A stretch of 8,878 nucleotides of DNA from Candidatus Omnitrophota bacterium (GCA_030631915.1 DAOVKF010000061.1:1-8878), one strand, 5' to 3'; numbered from the stretch's first letter, positions 1 through 6,257 are shown. Numbers and translations are program-made. Notes: generated by a model not told the origin, from the letters alone.

Positions 1-153
1 ATAATCATACCAGGTTATGTCCTGGTCATCATTATAGATCAGCTTATTGCCCAGCGTGTCCGTTCCCCTTACATAAAGCTCCGCTTCGCTTGTTCCCGCC
101 ATCCCGTACATTAGAACCAGTACTGTCAATATTAGTGTTATTCTTTTATTCAT
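1..153 (-). CDS. 5' part of a secreted protein gene under c-di-GMP riboswitch control (cut by window edge)
   Basis: An open frame starts with ATG at 153-151 and runs off the left edge, giving 51 residues. The first 24 form a classic signal peptide: MNKR, then the hydrophobic stretch ITLILTVLVLMYGMAG, then TSEA before the likely cleavage site. The mature start reads ELYVRGTDTLGNKLIYNDDQ followed by DITWYDY. The pattern 'RGTDxLGNxLIYxxxxxITWYD' is one I remember from exported bacterial proteins with DUF1566-like or PEP-CTERM-type architecture, so an extracellular or surface protein is likely; its function cannot be read from this fragment. The start is fixed by a perfect Shine-Dalgarno sequence (AAGGGAGGTGAT, 170-159) and by a stop codon overlapping the only nearby upstream ATG. 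The leader holds a c-di-GMP-I aptamer and a terminator, so expression is probably set by second-messenger level. Confidence 0.85.
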   Translation of the reverse strand, partial: MNKRITLILTVLVLMYGMAGTSEAELYVRGTDTLGNKLIYNDDQDITWYDY

Positions 154-205
154 CCTACATCACCTCCCTTACATTTGTTATTGTCGCGCTCTCCACGCGC
201 TTTGT

Positions 206-235
206 TAAAAAAACCCAACCATGGTAAGGTTGGGT
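206..235 (-). terminator. Riboswitch-associated intrinsic terminator
   Basis: On the minus strand an 8-bp perfect stem (ACCCAACC, 235-228, with GGTTGGGT, 220-213) closes a 7-nt loop and runs directly into seven T residues (213-207). It lies downstream of the c-di-GMP aptamer and about 37 nt before the Shine-Dalgarno site of the secreted-protein gene, the expected place for a transcription-terminating expression platform. The bases CAACC in its 5' arm are complementary to GGTTG in the 3' strand of the aptamer's closing helix (339-335). This suggests that ligand-bound aptamer allows the terminator to form (OFF switch), while free aptamer can sequester the arm. The terminator itself is clear; the switching direction is inference. 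Confidence 0.88.
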
Positions 236-328
236 CCGCAAATTTTTAACGACTACTCGAGTCGCCCTGCGGATCCGCACGGGACTCCTGCGGGCTTTGT
301 CCCTCGATAAGCTCAGGACTTCGCCCTC
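236..328 (-). promoter_or_regulatory. Long, hairpin-rich expression platform between the c-di-GMP aptamer and terminator
   Basis: About 90 nt separate the aptamer from the terminator, longer than I would expect for a simple aptamer-terminator switch. The minus strand holds several mutually exclusive hairpins. One is a small REP-like palindrome (GTCC...GGAC, 298-319). A second pairs GAGT/ACTC, CCC/GGG and TGC/GCA around a GGATCC loop (259-287). A third is CGACT/AGTCG (250-264), which overlaps the second. TCCGCA in the second hairpin can also pair with TGCGGA just before the terminator (240-235). Such competition could tune or delay the aptamer-terminator choice, or part of the segment could be an inserted repeat. 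No coding frame is credible here. Confidence 0.55.
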
Positions 329-440
329 AGTCGGCAACCAGGCTGGCCTCATTTCGTCGCTCGTGTCTCGTCAAACGAGTCACGGGTCACGAAAAAGATC
401 CCTTGGCTTTGCGTCCCACTCTTACGAATGGTTTGCTTTT
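329..440 (-). promoter_or_regulatory. Cyclic-di-GMP-I (GEMM-I) riboswitch aptamer
   Basis: The minus strand reads AAAAGCAAACC, then ATTC-GTAA-GAGT, then GGGACGCAAAGCC (440-405), and ends with GGCCAGCCTGGTTGCCGA (348-331). These are the conserved parts of the class I c-di-GMP aptamer: the GCAAACC strand of P1, P2 capped by a GNRA tetraloop (here GTAA), the GGGACGCAAAGCC core that holds the ligand-contacting G, and the GGTTGCC strand that closes P1. The tip of P3 is enlarged. It forms a hairpin of about 46 nt (TTTCGT/ACGAAA at the base, CGTGACTCG/CGAGACACG near the tip, loop TTTGA), making the aptamer about 110 nt. It controls the secreted-protein gene at 1-153. P1 looks short compared with well-studied examples. 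Recognition is from motif memory, not a covariance search. Confidence 0.92.
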
Positions 441-493
441 ATCAAATTTTTCAAAGAACTGAATAATTAATAGCTTTTTCAAACCTTACAATA

Positions 494-522
494 AGTATAC
501 CATACTTTCCAGTAAAAGCGAA
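494..522 (-). promoter_or_regulatory. Extended -10 promoter of the riboswitch-controlled unit
   Basis: On the minus strand TGG-TATACT (502-494) is a good extended -10 element. Seventeen bases upstream lies TTCGCT (522-517), a poor -35, as is common for extended -10 promoters. Transcription would begin near 487, giving about 45 AT-rich nucleotides before the c-di-GMP aptamer. The rest of the stretch between 441 and the etfA stop at 568 shows no clear terminator for the upstream operon, so some read-through into the riboswitch is possible. Confidence 0.6.
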
Positions 523-567
523 TGAATATTTCTTCCTTTTTTATATTTAACAAGAGTTGGACTTATT

Positions 568-1776
568 TTATTTTCCGAGGATCTTTTTGAAATGCGTGGT
601 GAGAGCGGGAACTATTTTGAAAAGGTCGTCCACTATCCCGTAAGTAGCGACACTGAAGATAGGCGCATCCGGGTCCTTATTAACGGCAACGATAATGTCC
701 GCGGATTTCATTCCTATGAGGTGCTGTATCTGTCCGCTTATGCCGCACGCGATGTATATCTTCGGGCAAACGGTCTTTCCGGTCTGCCCGACCTGGTGCG
801 AGTACGGCATCCACCCGGCGTCGACCACAGCCCTTGAAGCTCCGACAGCCCCGTTAACGCTTACGGCCAGTTCTTTTATAATGTCAAAATTGTCCGGCGA
901 ACCCACGCCGCGGCCTCCGGAAACAATGATATCAGCCTCGGCAAGGTTTACGGTCTCCTCTATTTCCTCGACTACGTCTATCAGCCTGCTCCTGGAAGAA
1001 TATGTCTCTTCCGGGAATCCTTCCTTTATTATCTCGCCTTTCCTTTTCGCATCCGGTTCTGATTCCTTCATGACTTTATGTCTTACCGTGGCCATCTGCG
1101 GCCTTGTATCAGGCGTTATGATAGTGGCCATGATGTTGCCGCCAAAAGCGGGCCTGGTCTGCAGCAATAACTTCTCTTCCCGGTCTATGTCCAGTCCGGT
1201 GCAGTCCGCCGTAAGGCCGGCCCTGGTTTTGACCGCCACGCGCGAGATCAAACTCCGGCCCATTGTCGTGGCGCCGCAGAGGAGTATTTCCGGTTTATGC
1301 TTCCGGACCAGAGCGGTCAGCACTTTCGAGTAGGGATCGTCCTGGTAGTTGCGAAGTTTGGGTGAATCGACAAGATAGACCTTATCCGCGCCTCTGGCCA
1401 CAAGTCCCCCGCAACAGCCCTCCATCCCGTCCCCTAAAAGGACCGCGCACAGGCTTACCCCCAGTTTGTCGGCAAGTTCCCTGCCTTTTCCAAGAAGTTC
1501 AAATGAAACAGACTGGATTTCGCCTTTTTTCTGTTCACAGAACACCCAGAGGTCCTTATAATCCGAAAGATCGGCTTTGGCCTCTTCTTTCATGAGGATA
1601 AGAATAGCATTGAATTTACAGGCCTCTACGCATGCGCCGCAGAAGGTGCATGTTGTCAGGTCAATAACAGCCTGCTTCCCTTCCATGCTTATGGCACCGA
1701 ATGGACACGCTTTCACGCACAGTCCGCATCCAGTGCATTTCTCGTTCAGTATTTTTATCGCAGCTTTATCCGGCAT
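568..1776 (-). CDS. etfA: Electron transfer flavoprotein alpha subunit with N-terminal 2x[4Fe-4S] ferredoxin domain
   Basis: The 402-residue protein is longer than a plain EtfA (about 310-340) because of an N-terminal ferredoxin domain. Cysteines 14, 17, 20, 24 and 43, 46, 49, 53 form two CxxCxxCxxxC sets, each expected to hold a [4Fe-4S] cluster. The ETF alpha part follows from about residue 73. Its C-terminal FAD domain shows GGRG (287-290), GASRAVVDAGW (312-322), HQVGQTGKTV (327-336) and the family signature IYIACGISGQIQH (340-352). Ferredoxin-bearing EtfA proteins are known from bifurcating systems such as CarE (caffeyl-CoA reductase) and LctC of Acetobacterium woodii. The partner EtfB lies 119 bp upstream across a G-rich (coding-strand) spacer with no gene; the Shine-Dalgarno site is weak (GGGAAAAG). 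The likely role is to split or merge electrons among NADH, ferredoxin and the adjacent acyl-CoA dehydrogenase. Confidence 0.95.
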   Translation of the reverse strand: MPDKAAIKILNEKCTGCGLCVKACPFGAISMEGKQAVIDLTTCTFCGACVEACKFNAILILMKEEAKADLSDYKDLWVFCEQKKGEIQSVSFELLGKGRELADKLGVSLCAVLLGDGMEGCCGGLVARGADKVYLVDSPKLRNYQDDPYSKVLTALVRKHKPEILLCGATTMGRSLISRVAVKTRAGLTADCTGLDIDREEKLLLQTRPAFGGNIMATIITPDTRPQMATVRHKVMKESEPDAKRKGEIIKEGFPEETYSSRSRLIDVVEEIEETVNLAEADIIVSGGRGVGSPDNFDIIKELAVSVNGAVGASRAVVDAGWMPYSHQVGQTGKTVCPKIYIACGISGQIQHLIGMKSADIIVAVNKDPDAPIFSVATYGIVDDLFKIVPALTTHFKKILGK

Positions 1777-1895
1777 CTTTTCCCATCAATTCTAAATCCC
1801 AAACCCTGACTCCCCACCCTGCGCCGCGCTGTGCCTGATCCGGGGCCTTCACCCCAACTCCAAACACCTATATCCTGATCCTAAGTCGTGAATTA

Positions 1896-2687
1896 CTATG
1901 AACTGATAACAACATCCTTAAGCAGATCCGCCAGCTCTTTTGACACTGCTTCCGGTTCCCCTGCCAGCACACGGCCGCCCTGTCTCGGCGGAGGCGTGAA
2001 TACCTTTATCACTCGTGTCGGAGAACCGTCCAGGCCTATCTTTTCCTCGTCACACAAAAGGTCTTCGGCGGTCCATACGGGTATTTCCGCTTTTTTAGCT
2101 CTCATTTTGCCCTTTAAAGAGGGCAGTCTCGGCTCGTTGATCTCCTTTACGACGGTCATGACAGCGGGAAGCGCGGTCTCAATGATCTCATACCCTTCCT
2201 CGGTCATCCTTTCCACTCTCGCGCTTTCAGCGTTGATCTGCTCTATTTTCTTTATATAAGTCACCTGGGGTATATCCAGATGCGTGGAAACACCGGGACC
2301 GACCTGCGCCGTATCTCCGTCAGACGCCTGCTTTCCGCACAAAACGACGCTGTAATCACCGAGCTTCCTGATAGCCTGTGAAAGCGTATAACTCGTGGCC
2401 CAGGTATCACTGCCCGCGAATTTTTTGTCACTCAACAGGACCGCTTCATCACACCCCATTGATATGGCCTCCCTCAAAGCTTCCATTGCCTGCGGAGGTC
2501 CCATACTTACGGCGATCACCTGTCCGCCCCCTGATCTTTCCTTTATCCTGACCGCCTCCTCTATGGCATACATGTCAAAGGGGTTGATAATGGACTTCAC
2601 CCCTTCCCGCTTCAGGGTATTGGTCTCAGGATCTATTTTTACATCCGTGGTCTCCGGGACCTGTTTTATGAGGACAAGTATCTTCAT
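1896..2687 (-). CDS. etfB: Electron transfer flavoprotein beta subunit, bifurcating-type motif
   Basis: At 263 residues this has normal EtfB length. It opens MKILVLIKQVPET, has the nucleotide-loop motif VSMGPPQA (60-67) and carries GKQASDGDTAQVGP (118-131). In ordinary ETFs that last region reads like DDxxNQTG and binds AMP; the DGDTAQVGP form is the one I associate with flavin-bifurcating ETFs, where a second FAD takes the AMP site and meets NADH. A near-match to the ETF beta signature lies around 158-179, ending LPAVMTV. It begins 18 bp after the acyl-CoA dehydrogenase stop and has no clear Shine-Dalgarno sequence, so translational coupling is likely. It should pair with the ferredoxin-bearing EtfA downstream. 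Family assignment is certain; the bifurcating role is inferred from the motif and context. Confidence 0.95.
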   Translation of the reverse strand: MKILVLIKQVPETTDVKIDPETNTLKREGVKSIINPFDMYAIEEAVRIKERSGGGQVIAVSMGPPQAMEALREAISMGCDEAVLLSDKKFAGSDTWATSYTLSQAIRKLGDYSVVLCGKQASDGDTAQVGPGVSTHLDIPQVTYIKKIEQINAESARVERMTEEGYEIIETALPAVMTVVKEINEPRLPSLKGKMRAKKAEIPVWTAEDLLCDEEKIGLDGSPTRVIKVFTPPPRQGGRVLAGEPEAVSKELADLLKDVVISS

Positions 2688-2705
2688 GATCGTTGCAGGG
2701 TGTAC

Positions 2706-3863
2706 TTACTTCTTCCCAAGGCTTTCTTTTATTAATGAAGAAGCGATAACGCTCCTCTGTATCTGATTCGTCCCTTCATATATCTGGGTGATCTTCGCGT
2801 CACGCATGAGCTTTTCGACCGGGTACTCTTTCATGTATCCATATCCGCCCAGAAGCTGGACAGCGTCCGTGGTGACCTTCATCGCGACATCCGAGGCATA
2901 CATCTTGCACATGGCTGACACTTTCGCGACGTTCCTGGCGCCTGAATCGATCATCCGTGCCGCTGAATAAATAAGGGCGCGTGCCGCTTCCAGCTGGGTA
3001 CCCATGTCCGCGAGCATGAACTGCACGCCCTGGAAAGAGGATATGGCCTGCCCGAACTGCCTCCTCTCATGCGTGTACTGCACCGCTTCGTCCAGGGCCC
3101 GCTGCGCTATGCCAAGGGCCTGAGCGGCCACACCGGGCCTGGAATTGTCAAACGTCTTCATGGCAATGATGAACCCAAGGCCTTCCCTGCCCAGGAGGTT
3201 CTTCGCGGGGACACGGCAATCAGTAAAGATCACCTCTCTTGTCGCGGAACTCCGTATCCCCATCTTGTTCTCTTTTTTGCCGAAACTTAATCCGGGAGTG
3301 TCTTTCTCCACGATAAAAGCGCTCGCGCCTCTCGCCCCTTTTGACTTGTTCGTCATGGCGATCACGGTATAGATCTCAGCTTCGCCCGCGTTTGTTATCC
3401 ATTGTTTGGTCCCGTTAATGATATAGTGATCCCCGTCTTTCTTCGCGGATGTCTTTATGCTCCCCGCGTCTGAACCCGCTTCGGCTTCCGTCAAAGCGAA
3501 CGACGCCAGTTTCCTGCCCGCCGCGATATCGGGAAGATATTCGGCTTTCTGGCCCTCATTCCCGTAAAGGAGAAGGGGAAAGGCCCCCAGTCCCGTAGCG
3601 GCAAAACCGAGCGATATGCCTCCGCACCCCCAGGAAAGCTGCTCAGTGGCGATCGCGAGCTCAAACACCCCGCCGCCCATACCTCCGTATTCTTCGGGAA
3701 TATATATCCCGCAGATATCCGATTCCGCGAGTATCTTCATTATGTCCCAGGCAAATTCAGCGGTTTCGTCATATTCAGCGGCCACGGGCTTTATCTTTTC
3801 TTCGGCGATCTGGCGGCATAGATCCTTTATCATCTGCTGTTCTTCGGTCAAAAGGTAGTCCAT
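2706..3863 (-). CDS. Acyl-CoA dehydrogenase (short/medium-chain type)
   Basis: A full-length 385-residue flavoenzyme of the acyl-CoA dehydrogenase family, which interconverts acyl and 2-enoyl thioesters using FAD. Visible marks are the first family signature ALTEAEAGSDAGS (123-135), the FAD/substrate region KQWITNAG (153-160), ERRQFGQ (266-272), the second signature beginning QLLGGYGYMKEYP (336-348), and the catalytic base E363 in IYEGTNQIQR, the position used by SCAD, MCAD and butyryl-CoA dehydrogenase. A strong AGGAG lies 7 nt before the ATG. The gene sits 19 bp after fabF and 18 bp before etfB, so it should exchange electrons with this ETF. Its position beside acpP and fabF, with no enoyl-ACP reductase in the unit, raises the possibility that it works on acyl-ACP or reduces enoyl thioesters in synthesis. 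The family is certain, the substrate is not. Confidence 0.95.
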   Translation of the reverse strand: MDYLLTEEQQMIKDLCRQIAEEKIKPVAAEYDETAEFAWDIMKILAESDICGIYIPEEYGGMGGGVFELAIATEQLSWGCGGISLGFAATGLGAFPLLLYGNEGQKAEYLPDIAAGRKLASFALTEAEAGSDAGSIKTSAKKDGDHYIINGTKQWITNAGEAEIYTVIAMTNKSKGARGASAFIVEKDTPGLSFGKKENKMGIRSSATREVIFTDCRVPAKNLLGREGLGFIIAMKTFDNSRPGVAAQALGIAQRALDEAVQYTHERRQFGQAISSFQGVQFMLADMGTQLEAARALIYSAARMIDSGARNVAKVSAMCKMYASDVAMKVTTDAVQLLGGYGYMKEYPVEKLMRDAKITQIYEGTNQIQRSVIASSLIKESLGKK

Positions 3864-3882
3864 TCTCCGTCTCCTTTTCTTA

Positions 3883-5139
3883 TTAGCCGGTAAACTTCCT
3901 TACCGCCAGTGTCACATTATGTCCGCCGAACCCGAGGGAATTGCTTATAACCACATCCACTTTTGCCTCCCTGGGATGGTTCGGGACATAATCCAGATCG
4001 CATTCCGGATCCGGGATCTCATAATTTGCCGTGGGCGGCAGCGTCTGTTTCTCTATGGCCATGGCGCAGGCCATAAGCTCGGCCCCTCCCGCAGCTCCGA
4101 GCATATGACCGGTAACTCCTTTAGTGGAAGAAACAGCGATCTTTGCGGCGTGTTCGCCGAAAACCTGTTTTATGGCACTGGTCTCCATCTTGTCGTTAAG
4201 AAGCGTTGAGGTCCCGTGGGCATTGATATAATCCACTTCTTCCACGTTCAGCTTCGCGTCTTCCAGCGCGGCCCTCATGCATCTTACAGCGCCGTCCCCC
4301 GAAGGTTCGGGAGCGGTCATATGATAGGCATCGCCGCTCATGCCGTAGCCCGTGATCTCACAGTATATGCGCGCGCCTCTTTTGCGGGCTTGTTCCATCT
4401 CTTCAAGCACGACAACGGCCGCGCCTTCCCCCATTATGAAACCATCCCGTTCCCTGTCAAAAGGCCGTGAGGCTTTCCAAGGTTCGTCGTTCCGGGTGGA
4501 AAGCGCTTTTAAAGCGCAGAATCCTCCGAACCCCATAGGCGTTATCGCCGCTTCCGATCCCCCCGCTATCATAACATCGGCAGCCCCCCTCTGAATGATC
4601 TTGAACGCATCGCCTATGGAATGGCTTGCCGTGGCACAGGCTGTCACGGCCGCTGAATTCGGGCCTTTCAACCCCAACTCTATGGAAGCGACACCGGAAG
4701 CCATATTGACTATCAGCATGGGTATCAGGAACGGCGAGATCCTGGCAGGGCCTTTTTCCGGGCCCATCTCCAGATATTTTTTATGTTCGGATTCTACGGT
4801 ATGCAGCCCGCCGATGCCGGAACCGATGTAAACACCGGCTCTTTCCCGGATCATTCTCTCCGGATCAATGCCGCTATCCTTAAAAGCGATCTTCGCGGCC
4901 GCGAGAGCGAACTTGACGAACCTGTCCAGTCTCCTGTCCTGTTTCCCGCTCATGTACCGGGTCGCGTCAAAATCCTTTACTTCAGCGGCGATCCTGGAAT
5001 TAAAAAAAGTACCGTCAAAAGCGGTAAGCGGGCCCACACCTGACTTACCGTTAAGGATGGCATCCCAAAAATCCGACACATTATTCCCCACGGGAGTAAT
5101 GGCTCCTACTCCCGTAAGGACCACTCTTCTTTCTGGCAT
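3883..5139 (-). CDS. fabF: 3-oxoacyl-[acyl-carrier-protein] synthase II
   Basis: A 418-residue KAS II condensing enzyme that extends acyl-ACP with malonyl-ACP in type II fatty acid synthesis. The Cys-His-His triad is intact: C168 in VTACATASHS, H308 in NAHGTST and H345 in KGVTGHMLGAAGG, with K340 preceding the second His. The gating loop SLGFGGHN (401-408) is typical of FabF. The chosen start, ATG at 5139 (MPERRVVLTGVG), matches the family N-terminus. The open frame extends another 55 codons upstream to 5304, but that part only overlaps acpP out of frame and reads as low-quality protein. The start lies 28 bp after the acpP stop, with only a weak AGAGAG ribosome site. Short spacing ties it to acpP upstream and the acyl-CoA dehydrogenase downstream. 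Confidence 0.96.
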   Translation of the reverse strand: MPERRVVLTGVGAITPVGNNVSDFWDAILNGKSGVGPLTAFDGTFFNSRIAAEVKDFDATRYMSGKQDRRLDRFVKFALAAAKIAFKDSGIDPERMIRERAGVYIGSGIGGLHTVESEHKKYLEMGPEKGPARISPFLIPMLIVNMASGVASIELGLKGPNSAAVTACATASHSIGDAFKIIQRGAADVMIAGGSEAAITPMGFGGFCALKALSTRNDEPWKASRPFDRERDGFIMGEGAAVVVLEEMEQARKRGARIYCEITGYGMSGDAYHMTAPEPSGDGAVRCMRAALEDAKLNVEEVDYINAHGTSTLLNDKMETSAIKQVFGEHAAKIAVSSTKGVTGHMLGAAGGAELMACAMAIEKQTLPPTANYEIPDPECDLDYVPNHPREAKVDVVISNSLGFGGHNVTLAVRKFTG

Positions 5140-5167
5140 TGTGTGTTCTCTCTGGCAGGTTCTGGAG

Positions 5168-5416
5168 TTATTGCTGTTGTTGCTGGGTCTTTTCCTCAAT
5201 ATACTTGATGGATTCACCAACAGTGGTAAGCTTTTCAGCGTCCTCATCCGGTATCTCGGCACCGAATTCTTCTTCGAGGGCCATAACGAGTTCGACTGTA
5301 TCAAGGGAATCTGCCCCGAGATCGTCGATAAACTTAGCGTCTTCTTTTACTTCTTCGAGTTTTACACCCAGCTGTTCCGCCACGATCGATTTGACCTTAT
5401 CGCCTGTCTCTGACAT
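5168..5416 (-). CDS. acpP: Acyl carrier protein
   Basis: An 82-residue acidic acyl carrier protein. S37 in the DSL motif (GADSLDTVELVM) is the site for 4'-phosphopantetheine attachment, and the surrounding helix II matches fatty-acid-synthesis ACPs. The start is fixed by a strong AAGGAGG 5 nt before ATG. It carries the growing acyl chain between FabG, FabF and other type II synthase enzymes in the cytoplasm. The C-terminus ends in TQQQQQ, an unusual glutamine run encoded by mixed CAA/CAG codons, so not a simple slippage of one codon. It lies 47 bp after fabG and 28 bp before fabF, the common fabG-acpP-fabF order. Confidence 0.97.
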   Translation of the reverse strand: MSETGDKVKSIVAEQLGVKLEEVKEDAKFIDDLGADSLDTVELVMALEEEFGAEIPDEDAEKLTTVGESIKYIEEKTQQQQQ

Positions 5417-5463
5417 GTGTTCCTCCTTGAGTTACATTTGAATTCGAACCGTTACAGATCCTT

Positions 5464-6207
5464 TCACATGACCATGCCGCCGTCAACCTGAACGACCTGG
5501 CCCGTAATATACGCGGAATCCTCACCAGCCAGAAAAAGAGCCAGTCCCGCAACATCTTCTGTCCCGCCCATTCTACGCAACGGGATCAGCTTCAGCATGC
5601 CCTGCTTCATCTCCTCGGAAAGCTTGTCCGTCATCTCCGTCCGGATAAAGCCGGGGGCAATGGCATTGACGTTTATATTGCGCGACCCCAGCTCCTTGGC
5701 CGCTGTCTTGGTCAGCGCGATAAGGCCCCCTTTGCTGGCGGAATAATTCGCCTGGCCCGCATTGCCCATAATACCTATGATCGACGCCATGTTTATTATG
5801 TTTCCGTTTCTCTGGCGTATCATGGGGCGGGCCACCGCCTTTATACAGTTGAAGGCCCCTTTCAGGTTCACTTTGAGCACAACATCCCATTCTTCTTCTG
5901 ACATTCTCAGCAGAAGATTATCCCTGGTAATGCCGGCATTGTTCACAAGTATATCTAATTTGCCAAAATTGTCAAGGATTTTGTTGACAAAGGTCTCACA
6001 TTCTTTGAACGACGTGACATCCACTTTCTCAGCGAGAACTTTCCTTCCGGAAGCCTTCTCGATCTCATCCGCCGTTGCCGTCAAAATCTCCTCATTCACG
6101 TCACAAATAGCGATATCAGACCCCTGTCCGGCAAACGTAAAAGCGATCTCCTTGCCGATGCCCCGCGCAGCGCCGGTGATCATGGAAATCCTGTTCTCAA
6201 GCTTCAT
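5464..6207 (-). CDS. fabG: 3-oxoacyl-[acyl-carrier-protein] reductase
   Basis: A 247-residue short-chain dehydrogenase that reduces 3-ketoacyl-ACP. The cofactor loop TGAARGIG (11-18), NNAG (89-92), N114, the catalytic S142, Y155 and K159 (YSASK) and the FabG-like C-terminus GGMVM are all present. The strand-2 end reads AICDVNEE, with Asp at residue 36. In this superfamily an acid there usually indicates NAD(H) rather than NADP(H). The start at 6207 (MKLENR) is chosen because GGAGG lies 5 nt upstream. In-frame GTG at 6225 and ATG at 6219 would place the start on or next to the predicted transcription start. It is the first gene of the six-gene unit, followed by acpP 47 bp later. Confidence 0.95.
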   Translation of the reverse strand: MKLENRISMITGAARGIGKEIAFTFAGQGSDIAICDVNEEILTATADEIEKASGRKVLAEKVDVTSFKECETFVNKILDNFGKLDILVNNAGITRDNLLLRMSEEEWDVVLKVNLKGAFNCIKAVARPMIRQRNGNIINMASIIGIMGNAGQANYSASKGGLIALTKTAAKELGSRNINVNAIAPGFIRTEMTDKLSEEMKQGMLKLIPLRRMGGTEDVAGLALFLAGEDSAYITGQVVQVDGGMVM

Positions 6208-6229
6208 ATCCACCTCCATTTCCACACCA

Positions 6230-6257
6230 ATTGTAACGATATTATACTGATTGTCAA
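6230..6257 (-). promoter_or_regulatory. Promoter of the fabG-acpP-fabF-acd-etfB-etfA unit
   Basis: On the minus strand TTGACA (6257-6252), a perfect sigma-70-type -35, is followed after 16 bp by TACAAT (6235-6230), five of six matches to the -10 consensus. Transcription would start near 6223, leaving a leader of about 16 nt before the fabG ATG and including its GGAGG. A perfect TATAAT also lies inside the spacer only 5 bp after TTGACA. It has no good -35 of its own (TCTCCT 17 bp upstream), but could give a second, weaker start. Confidence 0.82.

Noticed and set aside
155..352. 65-codon minus-strand open frame
   Set aside because: It runs through the aptamer 3' half, the expression platform and the terminator and has no protein-like pattern; the RNA signals explain the sequence.
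592..1333. Plus-strand open frames opposite etfA
   Set aside because: They are shadows of a well-supported gene on the other strand; the same holds for the plus-strand frames opposite etfB, acd, fabF, fabG and the exported-protein gene.
1777..1895. G-rich (minus strand) spacer between etfB and etfA as a regulatory element
   Set aside because: It shows no stable hairpin with a T-run, no promoter and no credible small gene.
5140..5304. Upstream extension of the fabF frame by 55 codons
   Set aside because: It overlaps acpP out of frame, is low-complexity, and the family N-terminus begins exactly at MPERRVVLTG (5139).
6208..6225. GTG start at 6225 or ATG at 6219 for fabG
   Set aside because: The strong GGAGG (6217-6213) serves the ATG at 6207, and the predicted transcription start lies at about 6223.
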